A stretch of 64,000 nt of DNA from a bacterium (GTDB taxonomy: Bacteria; Desulfobacterota; DSWW01). Below, one piece after another: positions 31,957-39,497 of this stretch (the stretch's first letter is position 1; each line of letters starts with the position of its first letter). Under the pieces are notes generated by a model that worked only from the letters and a program-made list of their open reading frames with translations, searched no databases and had not been told where the DNA came from. The stretch is from contig JANQFG010000031.1 of assembly GCA_028277985.1 (NCBI GenBank), positions 26,721 through 90,720 on the forward strand, given 5' to 3'. Made by a program: the position numbers and the translations under genes.

Positions 31957-33963
31957 ATGGAGATCGTCAAGCTGCTGGAGCCGATCACGATCAACGGCCT
32001 GGTGATACCGAACAGGACCGTCATGCCTTCCATGGGCCTGGCCTACACGAGTGACTACACCTTGACCGATCGGTTCAAGGCCTTTTACCGGGAGAGGGCC
32101 GAAGGGGAGGTCGGCCTGATGACGATCGGGCCGCTCGCCATCGACAAGGCGGGCAGCGCGCCTTTCATGCCCGCCCTGTTCGACGATCAATATGTGGAAC
32201 CCATGAAGGCCTATATCGATGAGCTCCATCGGGACACGGACACGAAGGTGGCCAATCAGCTCATCCATCTGGGGCGGGCCGCCTGGGCGATGATCACGGG
32301 GGTCGAGTCGATCGCCCCCTCTGCGATTCCGAGCAAGCTGAGCGGGGAGACCCCGCGGGAGATGACCAGGGAAGACATCGAAGAGGTCCAGAACGCCTAC
32401 GTCCAGGCTGCAAGAAGATCCAAAGAGGCGGGCTTCGATTTTGTCGAGGTTCTGGCCTGCACCGGCTATCTGATCAGCCAGTTCCTCTCCCCTGTGACGA
32501 ACAAGCGGACCGATGAGTACGGCGGGCCGATCGAGAACAGGATGCGCTTCGGCATCGAGGTGATCACGCGGGTGAGAGAAGTGCTCGGAAAGGACTATCC
32601 GCTCGGGATCCGGATTGCCGGGAACGATTTCATGGAGGGCGGCCATACGAACGAGGAGTCGGCCATTTTCGCTGCCGAGGCGGTGGAGGCGGGGGTGGAT
32701 GCGATCAATGTGACCGGCGGCTGGCATGAGACCTACGTGCCCCAGCTCAACACGGGCGTGCCGTTGGGCACCTACGTGTATCTTGCAGGGGGGATCAAGG
32801 CAGCAGTGGACGTGCCGGTCTTTGCCTCGAACCGACTGGGAGATCCCTTTGTGGCCGAAAGGGCTCTTCGGTCCGGGGCCTGTGACATGGTCTGCTGGGG
32901 AAGGCCGCTTATCGCGGACCCCGAGCTTCCGAAAAAGGTCAGAGAGGGAAGGTTCGAGGAGATCGTGCCTTGCATCGCCTGCAATCAGGGATGCTTCGAC
33001 TCCATTTTCGGCGCTCAGGCGGTCTTCTGTATCCTGAACCCCCGGGCGGGCAGGGAGCTGGAGGTCGAGGTCCGCAAAACCGAGAAACCGAAGCGGGTGA
33101 TGGTTGCAGGCGGTGGGCCGGCAGGCATGGAGTTCGCCCTCACGGCCGCCGAGGCAGGACACGATGTCACCCTTCACGAACAGGAAGACGTCCTGGGAGG
33201 CCAGATCAACCTGGCAATGGCCTCACCCGGAAAGGCGGACCTGGGAAGGATCACAGACAGCATGCGCGGCCGGATGAACCGGTACGGAGTGAAGCTGGAG
33301 TTGGGCTCCACCCTCACTGCCGAGACGATCGAGCAGGAGAAGCCGGATGTGCTGGCCGTGGCCTCGGGGGCCCGGCCCGTGGACATTGCCGTGCCCGGTG
33401 TCGACAAGCCGCACGTGCACTGCGCGTGGGATGTCCTCATGGAAAGGGTGCCGGACATCGGCAAGAATGTCGTGATCGTTGGCGGGAATGCCACGGGCTG
33501 TGAGACGGCCCACTTCCTGACCGCCATGGGCACGCCGGACCCGGCCATCTTCACCTTCCTCATGTACCACACGGCCGAGAATCCCGAGACGGCCAAGAAG
33601 ATGCTGCACAATTCGGGAAGAACGATCACCGTTGTGGAGATGGTCAGCCGCCTGGCCGGCAATGTGGGCCGCTCGGCCCGCTGGCCCCTCATGAAGAGCC
33701 TCCGAATGATGGGCGTGGACATGAAGCGCGGCTCGAAGCTCCTGGAGATCCGGGACGACTCGGTGCTCGTGGAGACCGAAGAGGGTCAGGAGACGATCCC
33801 GGCCGACACGGTGATCATGGCCGTGGGATCCCGGTCGGTCAACGAACTCGCCCCGGCCGTGATGACCGAGGGGGTGAAGGTCATTACCCTCGGGGACGCC
33901 AAAGAGCCGCGGAAGCTCACTGAGGCCATACGCGAAGGCTTCGAAGAGGCCCTGAAACTGTAG
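31957..33963 (+). CDS. 2,4-dienoyl-CoA reductase-like Fe-S flavoenzyme (OYE family with FAD/NAD domain)
   Basis: A 668-residue multi-domain oxidoreductase. Residues 1-330 are an old-yellow-enzyme TIM barrel with FMN (QFLSPVTNKRTDEYGGPIENR, around 178-200). C339, C342, C346 and C358 form the CX2CX3CX11C [4Fe-4S] site typical of 2,4-dienoyl-CoA reductase (FadH) and trimethylamine dehydrogenase. Residues about 380-668 hold an FAD motif (VMVAGGGPAGMEFALTAAEAGHDVTLHE) and an NAD motif (NVVIVGGNATGCETAHFL). It would reduce an enoyl or dienoyl-CoA, or a related cyclic enone, with NAD(P)H, and fits the acyl-CoA block. The segment after the NAD motif carries an insertion (FTFLMYHTAENPETAKKML), not found in FadH as I know it. 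Confidence 0.92.
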   Translation: MEIVKLLEPITINGLVIPNRTVMPSMGLAYTSDYTLTDRFKAFYRERAEGEVGLMTIGPLAIDKAGSAPFMPALFDDQYVEPMKAYIDELHRDTDTKVANQLIHLGRAAWAMITGVESIAPSAIPSKLSGETPREMTREDIEEVQNAYVQAARRSKEAGFDFVEVLACTGYLISQFLSPVTNKRTDEYGGPIENRMRFGIEVITRVREVLGKDYPLGIRIAGNDFMEGGHTNEESAIFAAEAVEAGVDAINVTGGWHETYVPQLNTGVPLGTYVYLAGGIKAAVDVPVFASNRLGDPFVAERALRSGACDMVCWGRPLIADPELPKKVREGRFEEIVPCIACNQGCFDSIFGAQAVFCILNPRAGRELEVEVRKTEKPKRVMVAGGGPAGMEFALTAAEAGHDVTLHEQEDVLGGQINLAMASPGKADLGRITDSMRGRMNRYGVKLELGSTLTAETIEQEKPDVLAVASGARPVDIAVPGVDKPHVHCAWDVLMERVPDIGKNVVIVGGNATGCETAHFLTAMGTPDPAIFTFLMYHTAENPETAKKMLHNSGRTITVVEMVSRLAGNVGRSARWPLMKSLRMMGVDMKRGSKLLEIRDDSVLVETEEGQETIPADTVIMAVGSRSVNELAPAVMTEGVKVITLGDAKEPRKLTEAIREGFEEALKL

Positions 33964-34030
33964 AATCTGCGATCGCCTGTCTCGTGACAATCCTCTCGGC
34001 CTCTGCGACAATACGGGTCCGTGTAGTCAT

Positions 34031-34354
34031 ATGAACTGCCGGGCAAGGGGGCGGATTTGCGAGTTGACCGAGGAGAGCAAGGCAGATGTGCTGAGGGTTC
34101 AGGAGATCTGGTCCGGTTGTCGCAAGGAGTTTGGCGGCCGGGGCAAATGGCTTTTTGGTGATTTCAGCGCTGCAGACGCAATGTATGCCCCTGTCGTCAT
34201 CCGGTTCAAGGGGTATGGGATCCGGTGTGACGAAAGATGTTCTCTATACATGGAGTCCGTTCTAGAGCATCCGGCCCTGGAGGAATGGATGCGTCACGCA
34301 CAAGTGGAATCGGAAATCATCGAGGAGTTTGAAGTCGGGGAAGAACCTGCGTGA
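34031..34354 (+). pseudogene. 5'-truncated glutathione S-transferase remnant (C-terminal domain only)
   Basis: 107 codons that match only the all-helical C-terminal half of a GST: VLRVQEIWSGCRKEFGGRGKWLFGDFSAADAMYAPVVIRFKGYGI and the end HPALEEWMRHAQVESEIIEEFE. Full GSTs are about 215-230 residues. The N-terminal thioredoxin domain that binds glutathione is absent. Only 67 bp separate this frame from the previous stop codon, and that interval shows no thioredoxin-like reading. I infer a deletion that fused a GST tail to the oxidoreductase 3' end. The frame is still open and could be expressed, but glutathione chemistry is not expected. Its TGA overlaps a GTG for the next frame. Confidence 0.7.
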
Positions 34355-34365
34355 AAGGAGCTTGC

Positions 34366-34734
34366 ATGGTTACCCTGATCGAAAAGCCGACGATTATCGA
34401 ATCTGCCGGAAACAAACCTAAATCGATCGAGGAATTCGTAGGGCGCGTGAATTCGGGCCATGAAAGCGTGAGCGTGGCCAGGATGAAATCGCCCGAGGGG
34501 TGGCAGGAGCCTGGCCAGAGGCCGGAGTTCGAAGAGCTCACCCTCGTCCTGAAGGGGTTTGTGAGGGTGGAGCACGAAGAAGGCGTCCTGGATGTGCAGG
34601 CGGGTCAGGCGGTGGTGGCTGAACCGGGTAAATGGGTACGGTACAGTACGCCGGGCCCTGAAGGTGCCGAGTATATAGCCGTCTGCATGCCCGCGTTTTC
34701 ACCCGATACCGTGCATAGGGACGCGGAAGAGTAA
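34366..34734 (+). CDS. Small cupin-domain protein
   Basis: A 122-residue single cupin. The ATG at 34366 has AAAGGAG 5 bp upstream; a GTG at 34351 overlapping the GST-remnant stop would add five residues. The cupin core is visible: PEFEELTLVLKGFVRVEHEEGVLDVQAGQAVVAEPGKWVRYSTPGPEGAEYIAVCMPAFSPD, shown here only as pattern. The classical metal ligands are only partly recognisable (a Glu-Glu pair and the H/E around VEHEEG). The substrate is unknown. It may be a sugar- or ethanolamine-type cupin or a small-molecule sensor. Confidence 0.8.
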   Translation: MVTLIEKPTIIESAGNKPKSIEEFVGRVNSGHESVSVARMKSPEGWQEPGQRPEFEELTLVLKGFVRVEHEEGVLDVQAGQAVVAEPGKWVRYSTPGPEGAEYIAVCMPAFSPDTVHRDAEE

Positions 34735-34804
34735 CCCGAAGCATCGTATGCGGCATGTAGCCGCGGACGACTCAACGGCCGTCCAGTAGAGCCAGAGGAT
34801 CGCA

Positions 34805-35353
34805 ATGTGTTCGTCATTCAAGGTGTGGGGGGTGAGCCCGAGCGAGTGTGAGTTGAGCTACCCCTGTGATGCCTTCATGGAGGCCCCCGATGCAGCCTAC
34901 TATCGGGGGGTGACGATTCAGGCCTCCGCGGCTACGATCTTCCGATGGCTCTGTCAGCTTCGAGTGGCGCCTTACAGCTACGATTGGCTGGACAACATGG
35001 GTCGAAAGAGCCCCAGAGAGCTCTCTCCCGGGCTCGACGCGATCGAGGTGGGGCAGGAGTTCATGACCATCTTCGAGCTTGCCGCTTTCGAAGAGAATCG
35101 ACATCTGACCCTGCGCATGAATCCGGATGCTCACGGATACAAGCTCTTCGGCGACGGCCTGGTGAGCTATGTGATCCAAACCGAGAACGAGCGCTCCTGC
35201 CGTCTTCTCGCGAAAATCATCATGCGGTTTCCAAGGGGCGTTCTCGGGCAGGTGATGCGCCTCATCCTGCCTCCGGGGGACTGGATCATGATGCGGCGCC
35301 AGTTGCTCAACTTCAAGGCGTTGTCGGAACGAGATGAACTTCGGTCCGGATGA
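34805..35353 (+). CDS. SRPBCC (START-like) family protein
   Basis: A 182-residue soluble protein. The pattern YYRGVTIQASAATIFRWLCQLRVAPYSYDWLDN is typical of SRPBCC proteins, whose helix-grip fold binds hydrophobic ligands: an initial beta strand, an A-x-x-I-F-x-W-L helix and a YSYDW segment. Later come a strand-rich part (LTLRMNPDAHGYKLFGDGLVSYVI) and a C-terminal helix (MRRQLLNFKALSE). The ribosome site is AGAGGA. The ligand is unknown; lipid or polyketide handling is typical. It sits alone between the cupin and the lipoprotein gene. Confidence 0.78.
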   Translation: MCSSFKVWGVSPSECELSYPCDAFMEAPDAAYYRGVTIQASAATIFRWLCQLRVAPYSYDWLDNMGRKSPRELSPGLDAIEVGQEFMTIFELAAFEENRHLTLRMNPDAHGYKLFGDGLVSYVIQTENERSCRLLAKIIMRFPRGVLGQVMRLILPPGDWIMMRRQLLNFKALSERDELRSG

Positions 35354-35383
35354 ACTGCCGGGTCTAATTCGCAGGAGGGAATC

Positions 35384-36223
35384 ATGCGACAGATAACGAA
35401 TGCTTTCATGGTCTGTGCTCTCTTCTCTTTGGCCGTGGTTCTCGGAGCCTGCTCCAACGGTATCAACTTCGACAGCGACGACATCCTGTATGTAACCAGT
35501 ATCATGAACAGCGAGATCGTTTTGCTGGATCGGGAAACCGGCGAAGTACTCGAGAGACTGGGTGCGGCGCAGGGTGCGAACGGCCCGGATGATGTTGCCA
35601 TTGCGCCGGACGGGACCATTTACTGGACCAACTATTCGAGCGGGGAGGCATGCCGCAGGGCGGCCGGAATCACCACCTGCCAGTTCGTCGGGGCCTTTAT
35701 CAATCCGGTCACGATCTCCGACGAGGGCCGTGTGTTCGTTGCCACGGCTCTGCCCCCAGCCTCCGACGCTCTGTATGAGCTGGATCCGGATCTCGTTCAG
35801 GCCCCCGAACGCATCTTCAACAACGCTGGCATGTTGAACGGAATGGACTTCGGCCCGGACGGATTCCTTTACGCCCCGAGCTGGGTAGAGGCGAACATCC
35901 TTCGCATTGACGTCGATGCATGCGACGAGTCCGAATGGTGTGAAAACGAGACCGTCGTGGCCGGGACGATCGCCATGCCCGCGGCCGTGAAATTCGATTC
36001 CCAGGGGAATCTCCACGCATTGGACTCCCTGTCCGGAGAGGTCCTTCTGGTTGACACGACCACCGGAAGCCTGACCGTAGTCGCCGACCTGGGAATCGGT
36101 TTGGACAACCTTGCGTTCGACTCCGAAGACCGCCTCTTCGTATCCAATATTGTGAACGGCCTCGTTGTGGAGGTTCTTCCCGACGGCTCTACACGTAAAG
36201 TGAGCGGAGTGGGCCCTCCCTGA
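35384..36223 (+). CDS. NHL/SMP-30-like beta-propeller lipoprotein
   Basis: A 279-residue exported lipoprotein: MRQITNAFMVCALFSLAVVLGACSN, with the lipobox LGAC. The mature part has repeated propeller blades, e.g. LYVTSIMNSEIVLLDRETGEVLERL, DDVAIAPDGTIYWTNYSSGE, MDFGPDGFLYAPSWVEANILRIDVDA and LAFDSEDRLFVSNIVNGLVVEVLPDG. These resemble gluconolactonase/SMP-30 or NHL repeats with D-G turns. An enzymatic lactonase role is possible, but the metal ligands are not clear. Binding or a structural role in the periplasm is equally likely. A GGAGG site precedes the ATG. Confidence 0.82.
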   Translation: MRQITNAFMVCALFSLAVVLGACSNGINFDSDDILYVTSIMNSEIVLLDRETGEVLERLGAAQGANGPDDVAIAPDGTIYWTNYSSGEACRRAAGITTCQFVGAFINPVTISDEGRVFVATALPPASDALYELDPDLVQAPERIFNNAGMLNGMDFGPDGFLYAPSWVEANILRIDVDACDESEWCENETVVAGTIAMPAAVKFDSQGNLHALDSLSGEVLLVDTTTGSLTVVADLGIGLDNLAFDSEDRLFVSNIVNGLVVEVLPDGSTRKVSGVGPP

Positions 36224-36343
36224 GCGAACGCGCAGTTTCCAGGCTGAACGCAGCAGAACCCTATTTTCCATGACACGCATCCAACTCGAAAGAGAATCGA
36301 GTTTGTATGGGTGAATGGAAAGACAGACAGATGGGGTTTGAAA

Positions 36344-36796
36344 ATGAAGACTTCGACGATATCGGCAGGGATCCTCGCAGCTCTTGCGGTCACCCTATAC
36401 ATGGTAGAGGTTGACCGGCCAATCGCCTCTGCATCCGAAGCCCGTCTGGTCAGAGTCTGGGCAGCGGGAGAGGAAAAGCCCGGAGCCTTGAAGATCGATC
36501 CTTCTCCGCTGCACATCGACAAGAACACGATCGTCCTGTGGATGAACGGGGTTAGAGGTGGGGAAATTCAGGTGGTCTTCGAGTCAGGCAAAGCGTGCAG
36601 AGATGTGACTGCGAATCCGAACACGAAGAGACCGGCTTTCTTTCTCGACGCCAAGAGCTGCTACGTGACGAGCTACATGGGTCATGGTGAGACCTCCGCT
36701 CTGGAGTTTGCCGAGGCGGGTACGTTCGAATACATCGTTCAGACGGGTGAAGGCGGGGTCCAGGCGAAGGGCAAGATAGTCGTTCGTGGCGACTGA
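36344..36796 (+). CDS. Secreted cupredoxin-like protein
   Basis: A 150-residue exported protein. The ATG at 36344 begins the signal peptide MKTSTISAGILAALAVTLYM; a GTG at 36311 adds 11 polar residues in front and is less likely. The mature part has the cupredoxin-type layout: ALKIDPSPLHIDKNTIVLWMNGVRGGEIQVVF, then CYVTSYMGHGETSALEFAEAGTFEYIVQTGEGGVQAKGKIVV. A normal type-1 copper set (His, Cys-x2-4-His, Met) is not clearly present; C98-type residues occur but the spacing is unusual. It may be a copper-free cupredoxin fold. The role is unknown. Confidence 0.62.
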   Translation: MKTSTISAGILAALAVTLYMVEVDRPIASASEARLVRVWAAGEEKPGALKIDPSPLHIDKNTIVLWMNGVRGGEIQVVFESGKACRDVTANPNTKRPAFFLDAKSCYVTSYMGHGETSALEFAEAGTFEYIVQTGEGGVQAKGKIVVRGD

Positions 36797-37117
36797 GACG
36801 ATCATCACGAACGGGATCTCCCGTGCCGGTTGAAGAATAGGGCCAAAGCGATTCCGGGTCGGCCGATATGGCCGGAGACGAGTCGGTCGGCCTTCTTCCT
36901 CGCTGCCAACCCCTTTCTGAAGCATCCTTTTAGCGCCTTCCAAACCACCGAATCCAGTATTGTCGCCTCTCTTGACGCACATTCGCCTTACCCCGTATGC
37001 TGTTCCTTCCTGAGAGCGGGCATCCGGCTGTTGCGACTTTGCACCGTGACAAGGAGGCCGAAAAGGCTCCCGGACATCTGGAAAGTAGACATATTGTGAA
37101 GAGGTGAATGAGAGAGA
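36797..37117. other. Intergenic region upstream of lysA
   Basis: 321 bp without a convincing gene. It holds a candidate promoter at 36972-37001, after which an untranslated leader of about 110 nt runs to the lysA ATG. A GCCGGAG-rich stretch at 36860-36880 shows no clear structure. Confidence 0.5.
36972..37001 (+). promoter_or_regulatory. Candidate sigma70 promoter for lysA
   Basis: TTGACG (36972-36977), an 18-bp spacer and TATGCT (36996-37001). A leader of about 110 nt follows to the ATG at 37118. The match is only by eye. Confidence 0.4.
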
Positions 37118-38383
37118 ATGAGCTCGAAGACATTGCCCTTAACCGGAGAAATGCTGGCCGCCATCCTGGAGAAGCATCCCACGCCCTTCCACCTCTATGA
37201 CGAGGCGGCGATCCGAAGGAATGCCCGCGCCCTGACCGAGGCGTTTTCCTGGAACCGAGGCTTCAAGGAATACTTCGCCGTGAAGGCGGCGCCGAACCCG
37301 TACCTTCTCAAGCTGCTCGCGAAAGAGGGCTTCGGTGCTGATTGCAGCTCTCTGCCGGAGCTTGTGCTTGCGGAGAAGGTCGGCGTTGTGGGCGAGGACA
37401 TCATGTTCACGTCCAACGACACCCCGCCCGAGGAGTTCCAGAAGGCGAAAGAGCTCGGGGCTATCATCAATCTGGACGATGTCTCGCACATTCCTTTTCT
37501 GGAGGCGTGCGCGGGCCTTCCGGAGACGATCTGTTTTCGATACAACCCCGGCCCCCTCAAGAAGGGGAACGTGATCATCGGTCATCCTGAAGAGGCGAAG
37601 TACGGCTTCACCCGGGAACAGCTCTTCGAGGGCTACCGTACCCTTCGTGACAAGGGGGTCAAGCGATTCGGCATCCACGCCATGGTCGCCTCGAACGAGC
37701 TCGATCCGATGTATTTCGTCGAGACCGCGGAGATCCTGTTCAGCCTCGTCGTGGAAATCTCCCGGGAGTTGGGCATTCGATTCGATTACGTGAACATCGG
37801 CGGAGGTCTGGGCATCCCCTACCGGCCTGAAGAGGAGCCTGTCGACTTGCAGGTGGTGAGCCAGGGGATACGTGGAAGGTACGAGGAAATCATCGAAGGG
37901 AACGGGTGCGGCCCCATCGATCTCTACATGGAATGCGGAAGGCACATCACCGGCCCGTACGGCTATCTGGTGGCCCGGGTGCGGCACATCAAGAAGACGT
38001 ACAAGAACTTCGCCGGGTTGGATGCCTGCATGGCCGACCTGATGCGACCGGCCATGTACGGCGCCTATCACCACATCACGGTCATCGGGAAGCAGGAAGC
38101 ACCCCACGACGTGATGTACGACGTGACCGGGTCTCTTTGCGAGAACAACGACAAGTTCGCGATCGACCGCAAGCTTCCCGAGCTCGAATCAGGGGATGTC
38201 GTGGTCATTCACGATTCGGGTGCACACGGCCACGCCATGGGATTCAACTACAACGGCAAGCTCCGGTCCGCAGAGTTGCTCCTCCGTGAGGATGGTACGG
38301 TGGAGCAGATTCGAAGGGCGGAGACCGTTGAAGATCACTTCGCGACCCTGGATTTCGACCGCCTGGAGGGCTTTTCCGTCTAG
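37118..38383 (+). CDS. lysA: Diaminopimelate decarboxylase
   Basis: A 421-residue PLP enzyme of fold type III converting meso-diaminopimelate to lysine. The PLP lysine is in YFAVKAAPNP (K56). The glycine-rich phosphate loop is VNIGGGLGIPYRPEEEP. The substrate-site block is MECGRHITGPYGYLVA, and the C-terminal dimer-interface motif is GSLCENNDKFA, with Cys and Glu contributing to the neighbouring active site. Some members of the family act on arginine, ornithine or carboxynorspermidine, but the CENND motif fits DapDC. The next gene starts 2 bp after the stop. Confidence 0.9.
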   Translation: MSSKTLPLTGEMLAAILEKHPTPFHLYDEAAIRRNARALTEAFSWNRGFKEYFAVKAAPNPYLLKLLAKEGFGADCSSLPELVLAEKVGVVGEDIMFTSNDTPPEEFQKAKELGAIINLDDVSHIPFLEACAGLPETICFRYNPGPLKKGNVIIGHPEEAKYGFTREQLFEGYRTLRDKGVKRFGIHAMVASNELDPMYFVETAEILFSLVVEISRELGIRFDYVNIGGGLGIPYRPEEEPVDLQVVSQGIRGRYEEIIEGNGCGPIDLYMECGRHITGPYGYLVARVRHIKKTYKNFAGLDACMADLMRPAMYGAYHHITVIGKQEAPHDVMYDVTGSLCENNDKFAIDRKLPELESGDVVVIHDSGAHGHAMGFNYNGKLRSAELLLREDGTVEQIRRAETVEDHFATLDFDRLEGFSV

Positions 38384-38385
38384 CC

Positions 38386-38694
38386 ATGATCTTCGCACTG
38401 ATCGTTTTGCTGCCGATCCTGGCCGTGGCACTCTGGTGGTTCTATAAGTTCTCACCCATTGATGCGGAAAAGCGTCTCGTCCGGCTCTACAACAACGCCG
38501 TGTTGCTGGCAGGCGTGTTGATCTGCACCGGGTTGACGCTCAGACTCAGGGAGATGCTGGCAGACACCCCGGATCGGGCCTGGTGGCCGGTGCTTTCGGC
38601 AATCGCCGCATTGCTTGTCCTTCCCCTGTGGCTTGCCGTCTGCGGGGTCGTACGAAATCTCCTGGTCTTTCGGTCGGGGCAAGGATCCGGGTAG
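38386..38694 (+). CDS. Small membrane protein, three predicted helices
   Basis: A 102-residue hydrophobic protein that begins 2 bp after the lysA stop and is thus probably co-translated. Segments at about 2-20 (MIFALIVLLPILAVALWWF), 38-53 (NAVLLAGVLICTGLTL) and 65-95 (AWWPVLSAIAALLVLPLWLAV) look membrane-spanning. No family is recognised. It precedes the MerB-like gene by 47 bp. Function unknown; a transport partner is one possibility, but it lacks the Cys pairs of MerT/MerC. Confidence 0.65.
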   Translation: MIFALIVLLPILAVALWWFYKFSPIDAEKRLVRLYNNAVLLAGVLICTGLTLRLREMLADTPDRAWWPVLSAIAALLVLPLWLAVCGVVRNLLVFRSGQGSG

Positions 38695-38741
38695 AACGGG
38701 GAGTCAAGAAACCGGAAAAAAGGGGATCTCAGAAAGGAGGC

Positions 38742-39497
38742 ATGCCCGTGAAGAACAAACTCATGCTCGGCGTTTGGCGGCTCATGCTGTCGATTCCCCC
38801 CTTTTTGTGGGAGAAGGAGGTCGAAAAGAGCAGGAAGAAGATCCGGGATGAGCTGGACTTCATGTCCCCGGACCACCGGAAGGTGCATCATTGTGCGGTC
38901 AGGGAGCTCCCCAGGGTGGGCAAGCCCATGTCGCCCGAGTTCATTGCAGGCGAGATGGGCCTTTCAACGGACCGGGTGATCGAGATTCTGGACGATCTCG
39001 AGAAGCACATGACCTTCCTGTTCAGGAACGAGGAGGGTGCGGTCGTCTGGGCCTATCCCGTCACGGTGGACAAGACACCTCACCACCTGACATTCAGCAC
39101 GGGAGAGCAGCTCTACGCGGCCTGAGCTGCGGACGCGATTGCGACGCCCTTCGTGCAAGGGCAATTGAGAGGAGAATCGTTGTCCGTCGTGATCGGGACG
39201 GAGTGTGCTCATTGCTCCGAGCCGATGCACCTCAAAATCGACAGTCAACTCAACAGCAGGGTCCGTGAGGAGGGAGCCGATCCGGTCGTCTTCATCCCGC
39301 AGGTGGACTTCAAGGCCTTGGAGGACCCCAGCATTATCGACTCCTTCTGACACGAGTGTGTATTCTTCTGGTCAGAAGAACACGCACGGGAACATAGAAA
39401 GAAGACCCACCGAGTGACGGGCCAGTACTTCACATCACAACAGATGGTGAAGCTTACGAAACTCATTCAAAGCGCACTTTTCGGGTTTGACCTTTGA
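38742..39497 (+). CDS. MerB-like (organomercurial lyase family) protein with two in-frame UGA codons, probable selenoprotein
   Basis: The frame starts at the ATG at 38742 with AAAGGAGG upstream and continues, without shift, through TGA at 39123-39125 and TGA at 39348-39350 to a final TGA at 39495-39497 (251 residues). Residues 1-115 are the MerB-type winged-helix region (PMSPEFIAGEMGLSTDRVIEILDDL). GEQLYAA-U128-AADAIATPF aligns with MerB LYxWC96ALD99, and the Asp three residues on is kept (D131). TECAHC follows. IIDSF-U203-HECVFFWSEEHARE aligns with MerB SFC159CHVHFF. So both catalytic Cys positions are UGA. Each UGA is followed by a SECIS-like hairpin. A coding-quality reading persists for 48 residues after the second UGA. 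A normal pipeline would stop at 39125. Selenocysteine insertion is inferred; two nonsense mutations at exactly these sites is the alternative. Confidence 0.85.
39138..39165 (+). promoter_or_regulatory. SECIS-like hairpin 1, after UGA at 39123
   Basis: The stem is CCCTT (39147-39151) with AAGGG (39157-39161), loop CGTGC, plus outer pairs ATTG (39138-39141) with CAAT (39162-39165) and a 5-nt bulge. The loop begins 26 nt after the UGA and has G as its second base. Both fit the bacterial SECIS rule as I know it (loop 16-37 nt downstream, G in the first two loop positions). Confidence 0.7.
39356..39385 (+). promoter_or_regulatory. SECIS-like hairpin 2, after UGA at 39348
   Basis: A perfect 7-bp stem TTCTTCT (39363-39369) with AGAAGAA (39374-39380), loop GGTC, and an outer stem GTGTG (39356-39360) with CACGC (39381-39385). 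The loop starts 19 nt after the UGA and its first two bases are G. This is a second element matching the bacterial SECIS pattern. Confidence 0.75.

Noticed and set aside
31891..33177. Minus-strand 428-codon frame opposite the dienoyl-CoA-reductase-like gene
   Set aside because: Antisense shadow, rich in His/Arg/Asp, running into the REP palindrome.
34814..36280. Minus-strand 488-codon frame opposite SRPBCC and beta-propeller genes
   Set aside because: It spans two recognisable plus-strand genes and their gap; no family resemblance.
38742..39125. MerB-like gene ending at the first TGA, with a separate short gene after it, or a frameshift
   Set aside because: The downstream coding is in exactly the same frame with no base lost or gained. 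It has no own ribosome site, and the two TGA codons fall on the family's two catalytic Cys positions.
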